This document shows positions 1 through 10,862 of a stretch of DNA of 64,000 nt, in pieces (the first letter of the stretch is position 1; every line of letters begins with the position of its first letter). A program made the position numbers and the translations under genes. Below the pieces are notes generated by a model that was not told the origin of the DNA, ran no database searches, and was given only the letters and a program-made list of their open reading frames with translations. The stretch is from Diphasiastrum complanatum (Eukaryota > Streptophyta > Lycopodiopsida > Lycopodiales > Lycopodiaceae): assembly GCA_029204225.1 (NCBI GenBank), contig CM055097.1:27329192-27393191 (forward strand), given 5' to 3'.

Positions 1-2066
1 ATTCAAGTAAGTATTAATTCAAAGAGCAAATGACATGCTTGCTAAGTTTTTATGTGCTTGTTTTTTCTAATGCTTGCTAATTTAATTATTTATTAATGTC
101 TTGCAGATCATCTTTGGTGGTGAGGAGAACATTATAAAGATTCTACGAGTATTGGAAAGTCTTTGTGTTCCATATTGTCATCAAAAACTACAAAAGAAAT
201 GTTAAAGAATCTCGTTATGACAGGATTAAGAATGATATTGCTGTAGTGATTATACAGAGCATTCAACATGTCTTGGATGCAAGAGTTATCCAGGGAGCAT
301 GTGATGATTCAGAAATTAGTCGTAAAGCATATACTCTATTGTTTAAAATTGTATAGGAAGTCTTTGCACATGTGAAGATTCGAAAGCTACCTCTTCCTCG
401 TCCATTTAGAGTAAAAAAAGCAAGATATTGTCTTAATGGAGAGTATGAGTATGCTTATAGGTGTTCCCATTTCAAATCAAGAAATTGTATACATGTGAGA
501 GTGGAACATTGGAATACAATGACTCCAACAATTTATTTTTGGATATTAACAAAGTAGTGGCATACATGATTAAATATTACAAAATATTTGAAAGAGAAGT
601 CCAAGAAAAATTGATATTGGGTTATTAAACTTGATGAGTCTGAAATTGTTAAGGGACAAAAATTGGAATGGGTAAGTATCACCTTTATGAACAGAGCATT
701 GAACAATACTAAAAATAATACAGATGATTCCTCATTTAGTGTTCAATCAGAGAATAAAATATGGTGGTTAGCAGCATTTCAGGTATATTTCAATTTTACT
801 TAGTATTGTATTTTATCACCTAAGTTGTTGATGTCAATGTTCGTAACTTTGTATGTGTTTGTTACTTTTCAGGTTTTAAAAGAAGACCATGCTATTTTGT
901 TGTGGATTTTTTCGACATCAAAATATGCAAAGATTATTGAAGAGGCATATGGGTGGAAACAAAATATATGTGCCAAACTATGGCACGTTTCAAATTTAAT
1001 GGCATCTTTGCAGGTGATTTAAAGACACTGAAATGTATGTATAATGTTTCGCATGGGGCAAATACTAAACACCCTTGTTTGTATTGTATGAAGAATTGTA
1101 AAGACTTGAATTTGAAAAGATCACGAGTTGGTCCAACAAGAGATCGAGAGGATCCAAACTTTAGGACATGTGTTGGCAATTCCATTGATCAATGTTCACA
1201 TATGCACATTGCATGCTAAGGTACAAATTATTGAAAATTGATTTACAATCATATTTGTATGTCTGGAATGCCAAACCTGAATCGGCTTCTAAACAATTGG
1301 AATCGAGAGATTAGAGCAAGTACTTTTTGCACAAGGGGAATGTAAAAATAAAAAAAAGTGAAAAATTAATCGGGAAAATCTAGGGAACGTTCCAAACAAG
1401 CTATCTGTTGGAGGTGCAAAAGCTAGAAGGTTTTTATCCAATCACACTGGAAAGTCTTCTACCGTGACATACAATGTTTGGAAAGACGTTGTTGCAGCAT
1501 CAAAAGATTTTGAAGAGAGAGCGCAACACAAGATTAAAAAAAGCTGAAGTATGGCAAAATCTCAACAATCTGATTGGCATGTTGCGAAAAGAAAAGTTAT
1601 CTAAAATTGACATTGCAAATTTACAAGAATATTGTGAGATATTTGTCAAATCGGTAGCAGAATGTTGGGGAGAGGGATCATGTTACACACTATATGGTGA
1701 TTCACTATTTGTTTTTGTGCAAAAATTGTCTGCAACATCATATATTTGATTTATGATATATGTATTTTACTAGTTGCAGGCATATTCTATTACATCACAC
1801 CACATTTTTTGCAAAAGAATATGGAAGTCTGAGCATATGGTCTTCTCAAGGTATAGAGAAATCGCATTGGCAAGCAAGAGGAGCTTTTCATCGAGCAACC
1901 AAACCATGGAGGATATAATTCAAAGAGATGCTACTTATATCAATTATTTCAATGGTTCTACAGAAGAGCACAGTTTACATATCAAACCAAATATTCAACA
2001 AATCTCATTTCATTCAAAAAGGCATTTCAACATCTGAGGAGAAATAGTTCAACTTCATCATCTTAA
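1..2066 (+). pseudogene. Transposase-like gene, copy 1 (5' end outside window, frameshifted)
   Basis: Same gene as 52027-54700, entered at the last six bases of an exon (intron 1 is 7-106, GTAAGT...TTGCAG; the next intron is 783-872). It carries all the breaks of copy 2 (TAG near 353-355, TAA before the tryptophan-histidine block) plus about a dozen further 1-bp indels, for example in the 61-66 T run, near 128 and near 207. The reading frame therefore falls into pieces. The indels are spread across introns and exons alike, which suggests low-quality sequence as readily as decay. It ends at a TAA at 2064-2066, about 150 bp from the stop of the convergent minus-strand gene. The family is not recognised with certainty; see the copy 2 entry. 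Confidence 0.6.
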
Positions 2067-2213
2067 TAGAAAAACAATTAAAATATTACATATCCTCATC
2101 GGTATCAAAGGTCAGTTGAGCAGTATGGTCATGAAAAAATTGTCTCCTCTCATATGAATCCAGATGCTCAATTGATCTTCTTTTGCTCAACTCTATGTAA
2201 CTTGCATACACTG

Positions 2214-2951
2214 CTAAGGCAGAGGATCTTTTGGGTACATTTTACTGTTAGGATATCTATGTCCATCACAAAAACAGGACAATGCCTTTATTGCCATTAC
2301 TATAGTTCCTGCTTGTGAATAGAAGTTGTCATGTTGAATACAAATTTCATTTTGTACAAAGTATTTCAGGTAATGGCACAATGTTGAATCCTTATGGCCA
2401 ACAACACCTCGGGCAACTCCTCTTCTCGTAGCAAAATTATCAACTTCAATTGTGTCTTGCAACATAAATACAAAAATTTGTAATCAGTTAAATTTTCAGA
2501 TGGATTTTCATTGAATACAATGCTAAATATGATTATAATGGAATAAGAAAATAAAAATTACCATGTCATGCTGATCATACTCCAACAATCCTTTTCCACG
2601 CAAGTCATGCCCAACAAGAAATGTATCCTCAGAAAAAACGTATTGCTCTGAAGGAGGATATCTTTTTTGAAACTCAATGAACTCCTCCTCACTAGGAGCA
2701 TTTGCACCATAGGCTAGACATTGTTGCCTTGTAATTTGTAAGGCCTGCTCTCCAGACATCCAACCACCTTCATCTTGATAGTCAATCCCTTCAATTAAAT
2801 CATCATGATTGAAGTCTATTGTATCCGAAAATTTTGACAATGCATTGGCTAGTACAGATAGGATCTCGTCCTCTCTCATGTCGAACACAATCCCAATATC
2901 ATTCAATGATAAATATGGCAGGCTATTCATATGGAATACATGAATGTCGAG
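2214..2951 (-). pseudogene. Unknown (-) gene, 3' exons, copy 1 (split by copia A)
   Basis: This is the 3' part of a minus-strand gene interrupted by element A at 2951/2952. The coding exon runs down to about 2570. A GT-AG intron follows on the minus strand to about 2459, and the last exon ends at a TAG at 2214. The exon has an acidic, helical-looking composition (an SVLANALSKF stretch and a GGWMSGEQALQ stretch). The last exon has paired Cys/His positions (STLCHYLKYF, ALSCFCDGHRYP). No family is recognised. Copy 1 differs from copy 2 near 2890, where compensating changes in a C run alter two residues. The other half is at 8819-9442. Confidence 0.5.
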
Positions 2952-3604
2952 TGTGAAAAATTGTCAACTAGTAGTATTTTCCTAACTTGAGATTTTGTAG
3001 GCCTATGGCCAAATAAAAGTTAGAGATAGGTTCATACATGTATGTAGAGGCCCAAAGTATGTGTACACTACTTTTGAGGTCACATTAATTAGAGGAGGTC
3101 GAGTGTGGAGCTCTTCTATTGGCTCATAATTTGGTGCATTCCTATTTGACCAAATTTCTAGGTATATGGGTGAATCCTATTGGACCCCAATTTTAGCCTA
3201 TCATAAGACAAGTGGCCAAGAGGCACTATGGCTGCTATAAATAGCCATCTCCACGAGTATGTACACATCTCATTTTCATTCTATTGAATGAATGTTATGC
3301 TCTTTGAAGATCCATCTTCTTCTCTCTCACTTTTTTGTTCATATCTTGCATTCTAGCCACTAGAATTGTGATTTCTTTGTTGCTATGGCTTCACACGTGT
3401 GAAATGCAGGTTGTAGGCTCTGAAGTACGGACAGGGACAGCAAGTTTCTGTTTGTGGAAGCTTATGATCAGATTTTGATGTTTAGTTGATGTTTAGTATG
3501 CTTAACATCACAATTTCTATCATTTTTTCAATCTAGATGTGCATAACTTCCATGGCCAAGATCTTTATGAAACTTTAGCATCTTTTGGATCTGAGTTTTT
3601 CACA
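2952..3604 (+). repeat. 5' LTR of element A, copy 1
   Basis: 653 bp, TG...CA. It contains a TATA box CTATAAATAG at 3235-3244, with the likely transcription start about 30 bp downstream, and a perfect 14-bp palindrome TTCACACGTGTGAA at 3390-3403 in the transcribed part. It matches 8161-8813. Confidence 0.93.
3235..3244 (+). promoter_or_regulatory. TATA box in 5' LTR of element A
   Basis: CTATAAATAG, in the middle of the LTR where the U3/R boundary of a copia LTR is expected. The same site recurs at 8444-8453, 55869-55878 and 61077-61086 in the other LTR copies. Confidence 0.6.
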
Positions 3605-3616
3605 TGGTATCAGAGC
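3605..3616 (+). other. Primer binding site of element A, copy 1
   Basis: TGGTATCAGAGC immediately 3' of the LTR, complementary to the 3' end of plant initiator-Met tRNA. Confidence 0.9.
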
Positions 3617-4215
3617 ATTAGGCGGCCAAATGTGCAGGTTTTGCCAGATTTAGAAGAGATTTGTGGGCGAGTTTGCTTTTGTAGCATTCCAATCAAGTTT
3701 CTAGCTAAAAATCTTGTTGATTTATGTGTAGAAATTGGATCTTTGTGATCAAAACATCATTTGTATGCATTTCAATTGAAGTAGGGCGAATTCCCTCTGT
3801 ACTTATCAGAATAAGGAGACAAAAATTGTTTTGGAAAGAGGGAGATGCAAGATCCAACAAGATCCTATTAGTTTTCCATTCTAGCATATAGTTTTTTTAT
3901 TCAATTTCTTGCTTCTTCATGTCAAAAACTTCAAAATTGATGTAACCCTCTGATTTTCAGTTTGCTGAATGATTCAAGAGTGTATTTCAATCTTAGGAGT
4001 GAGGGAAAAAGCAAGTATATTGAGGTTTGGTCTTGGTTTGATCAAGAAATCATAAAACTAGTGGCTAAAATTAAGGAAAAAAGTGAGGAAAAGAGAGAAA
4101 AAGTAAGGTTTTAGGTTCCAAATCTTTGTGATTTCTTCTTGTGTTTCATTTGTTGATTCAAGAGAGTGCTTAGTGCATTGGAACAGGTCAAAGATCAGAG
4201 ATCAATCATTGCAAC
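3617..4215 (+). other. Untranslated leader of element A, copy 1
   Basis: About 600 bp between PBS and gag ATG with no supported gene. Copy 1 has extra A bases near 4015 and 4081 relative to copy 2. The short open frames here are not conserved coding. Confidence 0.7.
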
Positions 4216-7200
4216 ATGGCTACAAATGGAGGCTACATGTTGGAAAGCAATGATAGGCTTACCTCCCTCAACTATTCTACTTGGAAAGTAAGGATGGAGT
4301 CTTTGCTTGAGATGAATGAGTTGATGGATATTGTTGTAGGTGTGGAGGAGAGACCTTGGCACCTCAAGAACAATTGAGGTATGACAAGAGGGCAAAGAAA
4401 GCCCTTCACATGATCAAGATGAATGTGACAAATGAGCTTATCAAAGAGGTTGGTAAGTGCACATCATCTAGTGAAGCTTGGGAAGCCTTGAAGAAGGTTT
4501 ATGAATCCAAGTCTACTTCTAGAGTGTTGACTTTAAGAAGGCAAATCTTTTCTTGTATGCAAAAGAAGAGTGAGAATGGACATGCTTTTGTTTTGAGAGT
4601 TAAAGCATTGAATGATGAGTTAGCATGCATTAATGATGGCATAAATAATGAGGAGCTTGTTCAAGTGATTCTCAATGGCTTGTTGGATGATCATGCTAAT
4701 CTTGTTCAAAGTTATGCTATCCAAAAATGTTTACCAAGTGTTGGAGACTTGCAAGAGGTCTTGTTGGCTGAAGAATTCAGGTTGCAAGCAAGAGTGGGAG
4801 CATCTTCTACATCTCAAGGAGGAGAAGAGGAGGCAATGTTCTCTAAAGGCAAGTTCAAGGGCAAAGGTAAAAGCAATTGGTCTAAAGGGCAAGACCAAGG
4901 TGAGCACTCTACTTTTGGCAAAAAGAAGGATAGATCTAAGCTAAAATGTTTCTATTGTGGAGTCAAAGGGCATTTTGCTAGTGATTGTTTTAAGAAAAAG
5001 AGGGATCAAGGGGAAAAGCAAACCAATCTAACTATTGATGAGGGTGGGGATGAGCTTCTTTCAAATGATGCTTTTGTTATGTCATCTTGCTTGTTGGCTA
5101 ATCATGGAGACATTGATCCTTGGTGGATTGATAGTGGAGCCACTTCTCATATGACATATCATAAAGAGTATTTTTCATCTTTAATGGCATTTGATGGTGA
5201 TAGGAAGGTAATCTATACCGCAAATGATGGTGAGTGTGCAATCAAGGGGATTGGCACAATTCCTATTTCACTTTCTACAAATAGGAATATAGAATTGAAA
5301 GATGTTTTGCTCATTCCATCCATTACCAAGAACTTACTTAGTGTAAGCCAAATGCTTGACAAAGGATTCAAAGTTGAGTTTGATGGTGATGCTTGCTTGA
5401 TCAAAAAGGGGTGTAGTATCATTGCAAAAGGGAAAAGGCAAGGGAAATTGTTCAAGCTTGATGCATGTGTTGTTGCTAACCAAGTTGGATGCATGGCAAA
5501 TGAACAAATGTCAATTCAAGAGGTATGGCATAAAAGGATGGGACATCTCAACTACAAGGCCTTGGAGGTAATAGCCAAAAAGGAGGTAGTAAGGGGACTT
5601 CCCAAGTCTCTTACTTGCTTGAATCATGTTTGTGAAGAATGTGCTTTGTCTAAATCACATAGATTGCCATATACTAGATCTATATCTAGATCTAAGATGC
5701 CTTTTTCTCTCTTGCATTCGGATATTCATGGTGTTACTACAATTAGCAATGGAGGTGCTAAGATGTATGTAACTTTCATTGATGATTTTAGTAGATTTTG
5801 TTGGGTTTATCTACTAAAGAGCAAGGATGAGGTGTTTGATGTGTTTGTCAAGTTCAAAGTTGCTATTGAGACTCAATTTACAACCAAAATCAAATGCTTG
5901 AGGAGCGACAATGGTGGTGAATACATTTCTAACAAATTCAAAGCCTTTTGCGATGAGCATGGGATCAAGAGGGAGTACACATGTCCAAGAACACCACAAC
6001 AAAATGGAGTGGCCGAGAGGAAGAATAGAACCTTGTGTGAGAGTGCAAAGGCAATGAGATTGAATGCTAATCTTCCTAAACCTTTTTGGAGTGATGCTTT
6101 GTTGTGTGCAAATTTCCTATGCAATAGATGGCCAAGTGTTGTATTGGAAGGAAAAACCCCTTTTGAAGCTTTGTTTGGTACGAAGCCTAATGTCAAGTTT
6201 CTAAGAACTTTTGGATGCATTTGCTACTTCAACATTACTCTTGATGATAGAACTAAGGAGGATCCATCTTCAAGAAAGGGCATTTTTGTTGGTTATAGTG
6301 AAGTAAGCAAAGCATATAGGATTTATGTTCCTTCAATCAAGAAAGTGTTCACAAGTAGGGATGTCATTTTTGATGAAGGTAACATTCCAAAAGTTGTTTC
6401 AAGTGATGATGGTGTTGTTGCAACTAATGTGCTTGATGACAATGGAGTTGATGACACATTGGATGTGGATGTTGAAGAAGCCTCTTCAAGTCAAATTCCA
6501 AGGAGAACTCCAAGGCATAAAGTGAAACCCTCAAGGCTCACTTATGATGGCAAAGGTAAGCAAGTGGTGGATGGATCCAACTATGCTTTCCTAACTTCTT
6601 TTGATGTACCTTCATGTGTAGATGAAGCAAGGCAAGAAGAGGAATGGATCCAAGCAATGGATCTTGAGTTTGAAGCACTTATGAAGAACAACACATGGAG
6701 ATTGGTGGAGCTTCCAAAGGGCAAAAGTGCAATTGGATGCAAATGGATCTTCAAGGTAAAGACAAATCAAGATGGATCTATCAACAAGTTGAAGGCAAGG
6801 TTGGTGGCTAAAGGTTATGCTCAAGAGCATGGCATTGACTATGAGGAAACCTTTGCACCCGTGGCAAAGATGGTGAGCATAAGAGTAATCATTTCCCTTG
6901 CAACTCTTTATGGATGGGATCTTTGGCAATTAGACATTTCTAATGCTTTCTTGAATGGTGATCTTGAAGAGGAAGTCTACATGGAGCAACCCGAGAGCTA
7001 TGTTTCTCATAGCAAGCCTAATCATGTGTGTTTTCTACAAAAAAGTTTGTATGGTCTTAAGCAAGCACCAAGGAGTTGGTATGCTAGGCTTAACTCTTTT
7101 CTACTTTCTCAAAACTTCACTATGAGTGAGTATGATCATTCACTTTACTTTAGAATTAGTGCTAATGATGTTACAATCCTTCTAATTTATGTGGATGACA

Positions 7201-8165
7201 TTATTTTAAGTGGAGGGAACAAGGAAGATATAGAAGATATCAAGAAAGCACTAAAAAAGGAATTTGAAGTGCATGATCTTGGTCTTTTGAGCTATATCTT
7301 AGGAATAGAAGTAATTAGAACTTCTCAAATCACTTTTATTTCACAAGAGAAGTATGCTATTTCTATTCTCAATAGATTTCATATGGTAGATGCAAATCCT
7401 ATTGATACACCTATGGAATCACATGTAAAGCTAACTATAAGAGGTAATGAAAGATCCTTCGAGGACATTACTCTCTATAGGAAGCTAATAGGTTCTCTTA
7501 TATATCTAACCATCACAAGACCTGATTTATCTTATTGTGTTGGTAGATTAAGCCAATTCATGCAAGATCCTAGCATAGAACATTGGAAACTAGGAAAGAG
7601 GATCTTGAGATACATCTCGGGAACAAAAGATTTTGGCATTGTTTATAGAGGCTCATCACCTAACTTATTTGGTTTTTCAGATTCAGATTTTGCAGGAGAC
7701 CTTATGGATAGAAAATCCATAAATGCACATGCTATTTTCATAGGTGATGGAGCTATCTCATGGATGTCGAAGAAACAAGCAACTATATCACTTTCTTCTA
7801 GTGAGGCCGAGTACAAAGCTTTGACATCATGCACAAAGGAGATGGTGTGGATCAAGAGGATGATTATGGAGCTTCATTTGCTGGATTTTTCAGAGAGTCC
7901 AATCATCTTTTGTGACAACCTTTCAGCCCAAAGTCTAGCAAGCAATCCGGTTTTCCATGCAAGGAGCAAACATATCGAGGTGGCTTACCATTTTGTGAGA
8001 GAACAAGTGTTGGCAAAAGAGATCAAGCTTGAACATGTCCCATCAAAGGAATGTGTGGCTGATATCTTTACCAAAGCATTGGGAAAGGACTTATTTTTCA
8101 AGCATAGAACAAGTCTTGGTGTACTTTCTAAATCTATGCTAAAACTAGTTGAAGAGGGAGTGTGA
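4216..8165 (+). pseudogene. Element A gag-pol, copy 1 (one 1-bp deletion)
   Basis: Same polyprotein as 56848-60798, with ATG at 4216, but one T is missing in the run near 4352-4354. The first 46 codons are therefore out of frame with the remaining 1269 open codons. No other break is seen. Everything from the gag body onwards (CCHC knuckle, protease, integrase, RT, RNase H) is identical in frame to copy 2. Because the change is a homopolymer indel at the edge of the error-rich 4.4 kb, it may be a sequencing error rather than a real mutation. The stop TGA (8163-8165) lies inside the 3' LTR. Confidence 0.85.
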
Positions 8166-8813
8166 AAAATTGTCAACTAGTAGTATTTTCCTAACTTGAG
8201 ATTTTGTAGGCCTATGGCCAAATAAAAGTTAGAGATAGGTTCATACATGTATGTAGAGGCCCAAAGTATGTGTACACTACTTTTGAGGTCACATTAATTA
8301 GAGGAGGTCGAGTGTGGAGCTCTTCTATTGGCTCATAATTTGGTGCATTCCTATTTGACCAAATTTCTAGGTATATGGGTGAATCCTATTGGACCCCAAT
8401 TTTAGCCTATCATAAGACAAGTGGCCAAGAGGCACTATGGCTGCTATAAATAGCCATCTCCACGAGTATGTACACATCTCATTTTCATTCTATTGAATGA
8501 ATGTTATGCTCTTTGAAGATCCATCTTCTTCTCTCTCACTTTTTTGTTCATATCTTGCATTCTAGCCACTAGAATTGTGATTTCTTTGTTGCTATGGCTT
8601 CACACGTGTGAAATGCAGGTTGTAGGCTCTGAAGTACGGACAGGGACAGCAAGTTTCTGTTTGTGGAAGCTTATGATCAGATTTTGATGTTTAGTTGATG
8701 TTTAGTATGCTTAACATCACAATTTCTATCATTTTTTCAATCTAGATGTGCATAACTTCCATGGCCAAGATCTTTATGAAACTTTAGCATCTTTTGGATC
8801 TGAGTTTTTCACA
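8161..8813 (+). repeat. 3' LTR of element A, copy 1
   Basis: 653 bp, same ends and internal landmarks as the 5' LTR (TATA at 8444-8453, palindrome at 8599-8612). The last codons of the polyprotein cross its first bases. Confidence 0.93.
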
Positions 8814-9442
8814 TCGAGCAGTGTCTTTCTTTTATCGTGTTCTTCTACACCTGATGTAGAAGATATTACCATCGACCGTGACAGAGCAGGGTCATACATC
8901 GAAGCCAGCCTAGCCTCTTCCTCATCACCCAATACTTCGTCTTCTAAATTTTTGTCCACATCGACAGTAAATCTTTGATTAGATGTTCTACTTGAAGAAC
9001 CAACACCAATTGATCTAGAAGATTGGCCTTCATCAAGTATTAACGCAGATATGAAGAAAACAAAAGCTATGCCCTCAGCTATAAACCTGCATGATCTCCT
9101 ATGGGATTCACAATATTGTACCACCTTCAGGCTCTCGTCAAGCTTGGTAAACTTCCTATCATGCTTGTGCTTGGCTTCAGGCTGGGCAACTATCAGTTCA
9201 TGGAAATGAATAAACTTCAGGCCATCAATAACAAGAGATAATTTGAGGATGCTAGTTCAAAACTTTTTTAATAATTCTAATAGGTGAGACTTGTGCTCAA
9301 GCACAAATCCATCAACATCAAATTTAAGACGAAAAAGCGATGAAAAGTACTCAGTCCTGTCTAGAACACCAGCGTCAGAGAGAAATTTATGCAGCTTGTC
9401 AAATTCCATATCGGAAATGACAGACAACACTGGATACTGCAT
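8814..9442 (-). pseudogene. Unknown (-) gene, 5' coding part, copy 1
   Basis: Upstream half of the gene split by element A. The first plausible ATG on the minus strand is at 9442. The frame runs leftwards through one in-frame TGA near 9255 and continues to the TSD at 8814-8818. If the 5862-bp element and one TSD copy are removed, the frame passes without a shift into 2951 and onward, so the insertion hit a coding exon. A minus-strand TATA-like CTATATAAG lies near 9741-9749, about 300 bp upstream of the ATG. The product has a serine-rich and acidic centre and no recognised domain. The in-frame stop is present in both copies, so the gene was probably dead before the duplication. Confidence 0.5.
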
Positions 9443-9779
9443 ATCGCAAGCACGAGAGGAATGGAGATAATTTGGATCGACAAAGAGACTGTCGTGTGAC
9501 AACAATATCAGACAAAACAAAATGTAACAATATCGCAGGCACGTGACGGTGTGCAGAAAAAATAGAGAAAAGTAGCAGCGTCGCGTCGTAGCGATATTCG
9601 ACAGTTGAAATGAATATCTGATATCGCAGGCACGCGAGGGAGTGATGGCAAATAAAATCGAACACAGTGGACTAGCATGGTTGTGATATTGCCTTGACGA
9701 TCTCTGAATAGCAAAATGTTTTATGACACTGTTTAGCCCTTATATAGATCCCGCAGATTCATCGCAACCATTCAAAAAT

Positions 9780-10614
9780 CACCGTTAGATATGCGACACT
9801 TTAGAGATACGTCAAGTCCTGTAACGCGTCTCCTCCATTTGTCTTCTTTGGCTCCCTCTAACTGCTGCTTTTGATCTTGTCTTCTTTTGCTTCTCTTTGT
9901 TGTTGTAGAGAGCTTGATCAGAGCTATCCTTGTCATCAAGATGTTCACGGGCTTTCCTGATCTCGATTACAGCCTTCTCAAATGCAACGTTGCAAATCGA
10001 ATCTTGGAATGATTTGGGTATCTACTCTTCTCAAAGCAAGTATCAAGATTTCAAATCCAGACAAGCAAACCCTCTTCATTGCTACTATCTCCATCGAACT
10101 TAGAAAACTTAAAAAGTTTATTATCAATCTTAGCAAACCTCCTTTTCCTATATCAAGTAGAAGAAGTTGACTTGGAGGAAACATGAGGAGATGACGACAT
10201 AGATGAAGAGGAGCTTGAAGAGCCTCGTGAGGAGCTATCCATCTTTGATTGGAGTTTTTTTGGAATTCACCTGAAATACACAAACTCAAGGCAAAAAGTA
10301 CGAACAGACTAGAGATTCAGAGAAATGCCATTCTCCAAAAAGGAAGATAGAAGCTCGCATTAACAAAGTATTGTCTCTAAAATAGAAAGCAAGTTGGAGA
10401 TCCAATTCTTGAGGAACCCCCAAATGGAATTTATTAGCTTTAATATTAAAGAGATATTGTAAGAAAAAGAAAATTTGAGCAGAAGGGAAATCTATTCGAA
10501 AGTAAACATACAAAGTCCTGTGCATTGGCATTTGTTTTAAGAAGGAATACACAAGGCCCTCACATCAACTTCACAAAGAAAGAAAAATAATAGACCTTGG
10601 CTCTGATACCAAAC
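9780..10614 (-). mobile_element. LTR-element remnant G: PBS and gag-like region, copy 1
   Basis: On the minus strand TGGTATCAGAGCCAAGG (10595-10611) is a 17-base iMet PBS, preceded by an LTR-like end (TTCACA, then three bases). Downstream on the minus strand, from an ATG near 10242, a serine-rich start leads into a gag-like segment with KFDGDSSNEEG, RYPNHSKIRFATLHL and later a basic stretch. This resembles the retrotransposon gag pattern 'KFDG...W...F...YP...KI..A..HL'. Stops and frameshifts interrupt it. Assignment to gag is by pattern only, with no pol attached. Confidence 0.45.
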
Positions 10615-10802
10615 TGTGAACTTGAAGTGAAGGTCTACTAATTCTAAAGTCCTGACTTTAGAAGTTGTGACTTAAAAAGACCAAATCAACATAACACTGT
10701 TGAATAGAACTTGAAAAAAAAGACTCAAAAAGCTTAGCAAGTTTGATCAAGTTCTATTAGTGTTTGCATCTCATTTTGTGTGTAGATGCTAATTTTTCTA
10801 CA
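10615..10802 (-). repeat. Candidate short LTR of remnant G, copy 1
   Basis: 188 bp, TGTAGAAAAATT...AAGTTCACA on the minus strand (TG...CA), next to the iMet PBS. It contains a perfect hairpin TCTAAAGTC-CT-GACTTTAGA at 10643-10662. No partner LTR is seen other than the block duplicate at 63248-63435, so the outer limit is tentative. Confidence 0.4.
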
Positions 10803-10862
10803 TTGGTGAGATTGATAGTGTATTTCTCTTTCTAACCAACGATCTTTCAAGTGGATTGGATC

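Larger units (their letters stand above)
2952..8813 (+). mobile_element. Ty1/copia element A, copy 1 (complete structure)
   Basis: 5862 bp, bounded by two 653-bp LTRs that look identical by eye, each starting TGTGAAAAA and ending TTTTTCACA (a 9-bp terminal inverted repeat). TSD tcgag at 2947-2951 and 8814-8818. The PBS TGGTATCAGAGC follows the 5' LTR directly, which is the plant initiator-Met tRNA complement typical of copia. A purine run GAAGAGGGAG (8151-8160) abuts the 3' LTR. The gag-PR-IN-RT-RH order identifies copia. Apparently identical LTRs point to very recent insertion. Confidence 0.95.

Noticed and set aside
3539-3748. Open frame of 69 codons over the 5' LTR end and PBS of element A (also at 56173)
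   Set aside because: It crosses the LTR/PBS boundary and leader, starts at no sensible position, and changes completely after the 3' LTR. It is non-coding element sequence.
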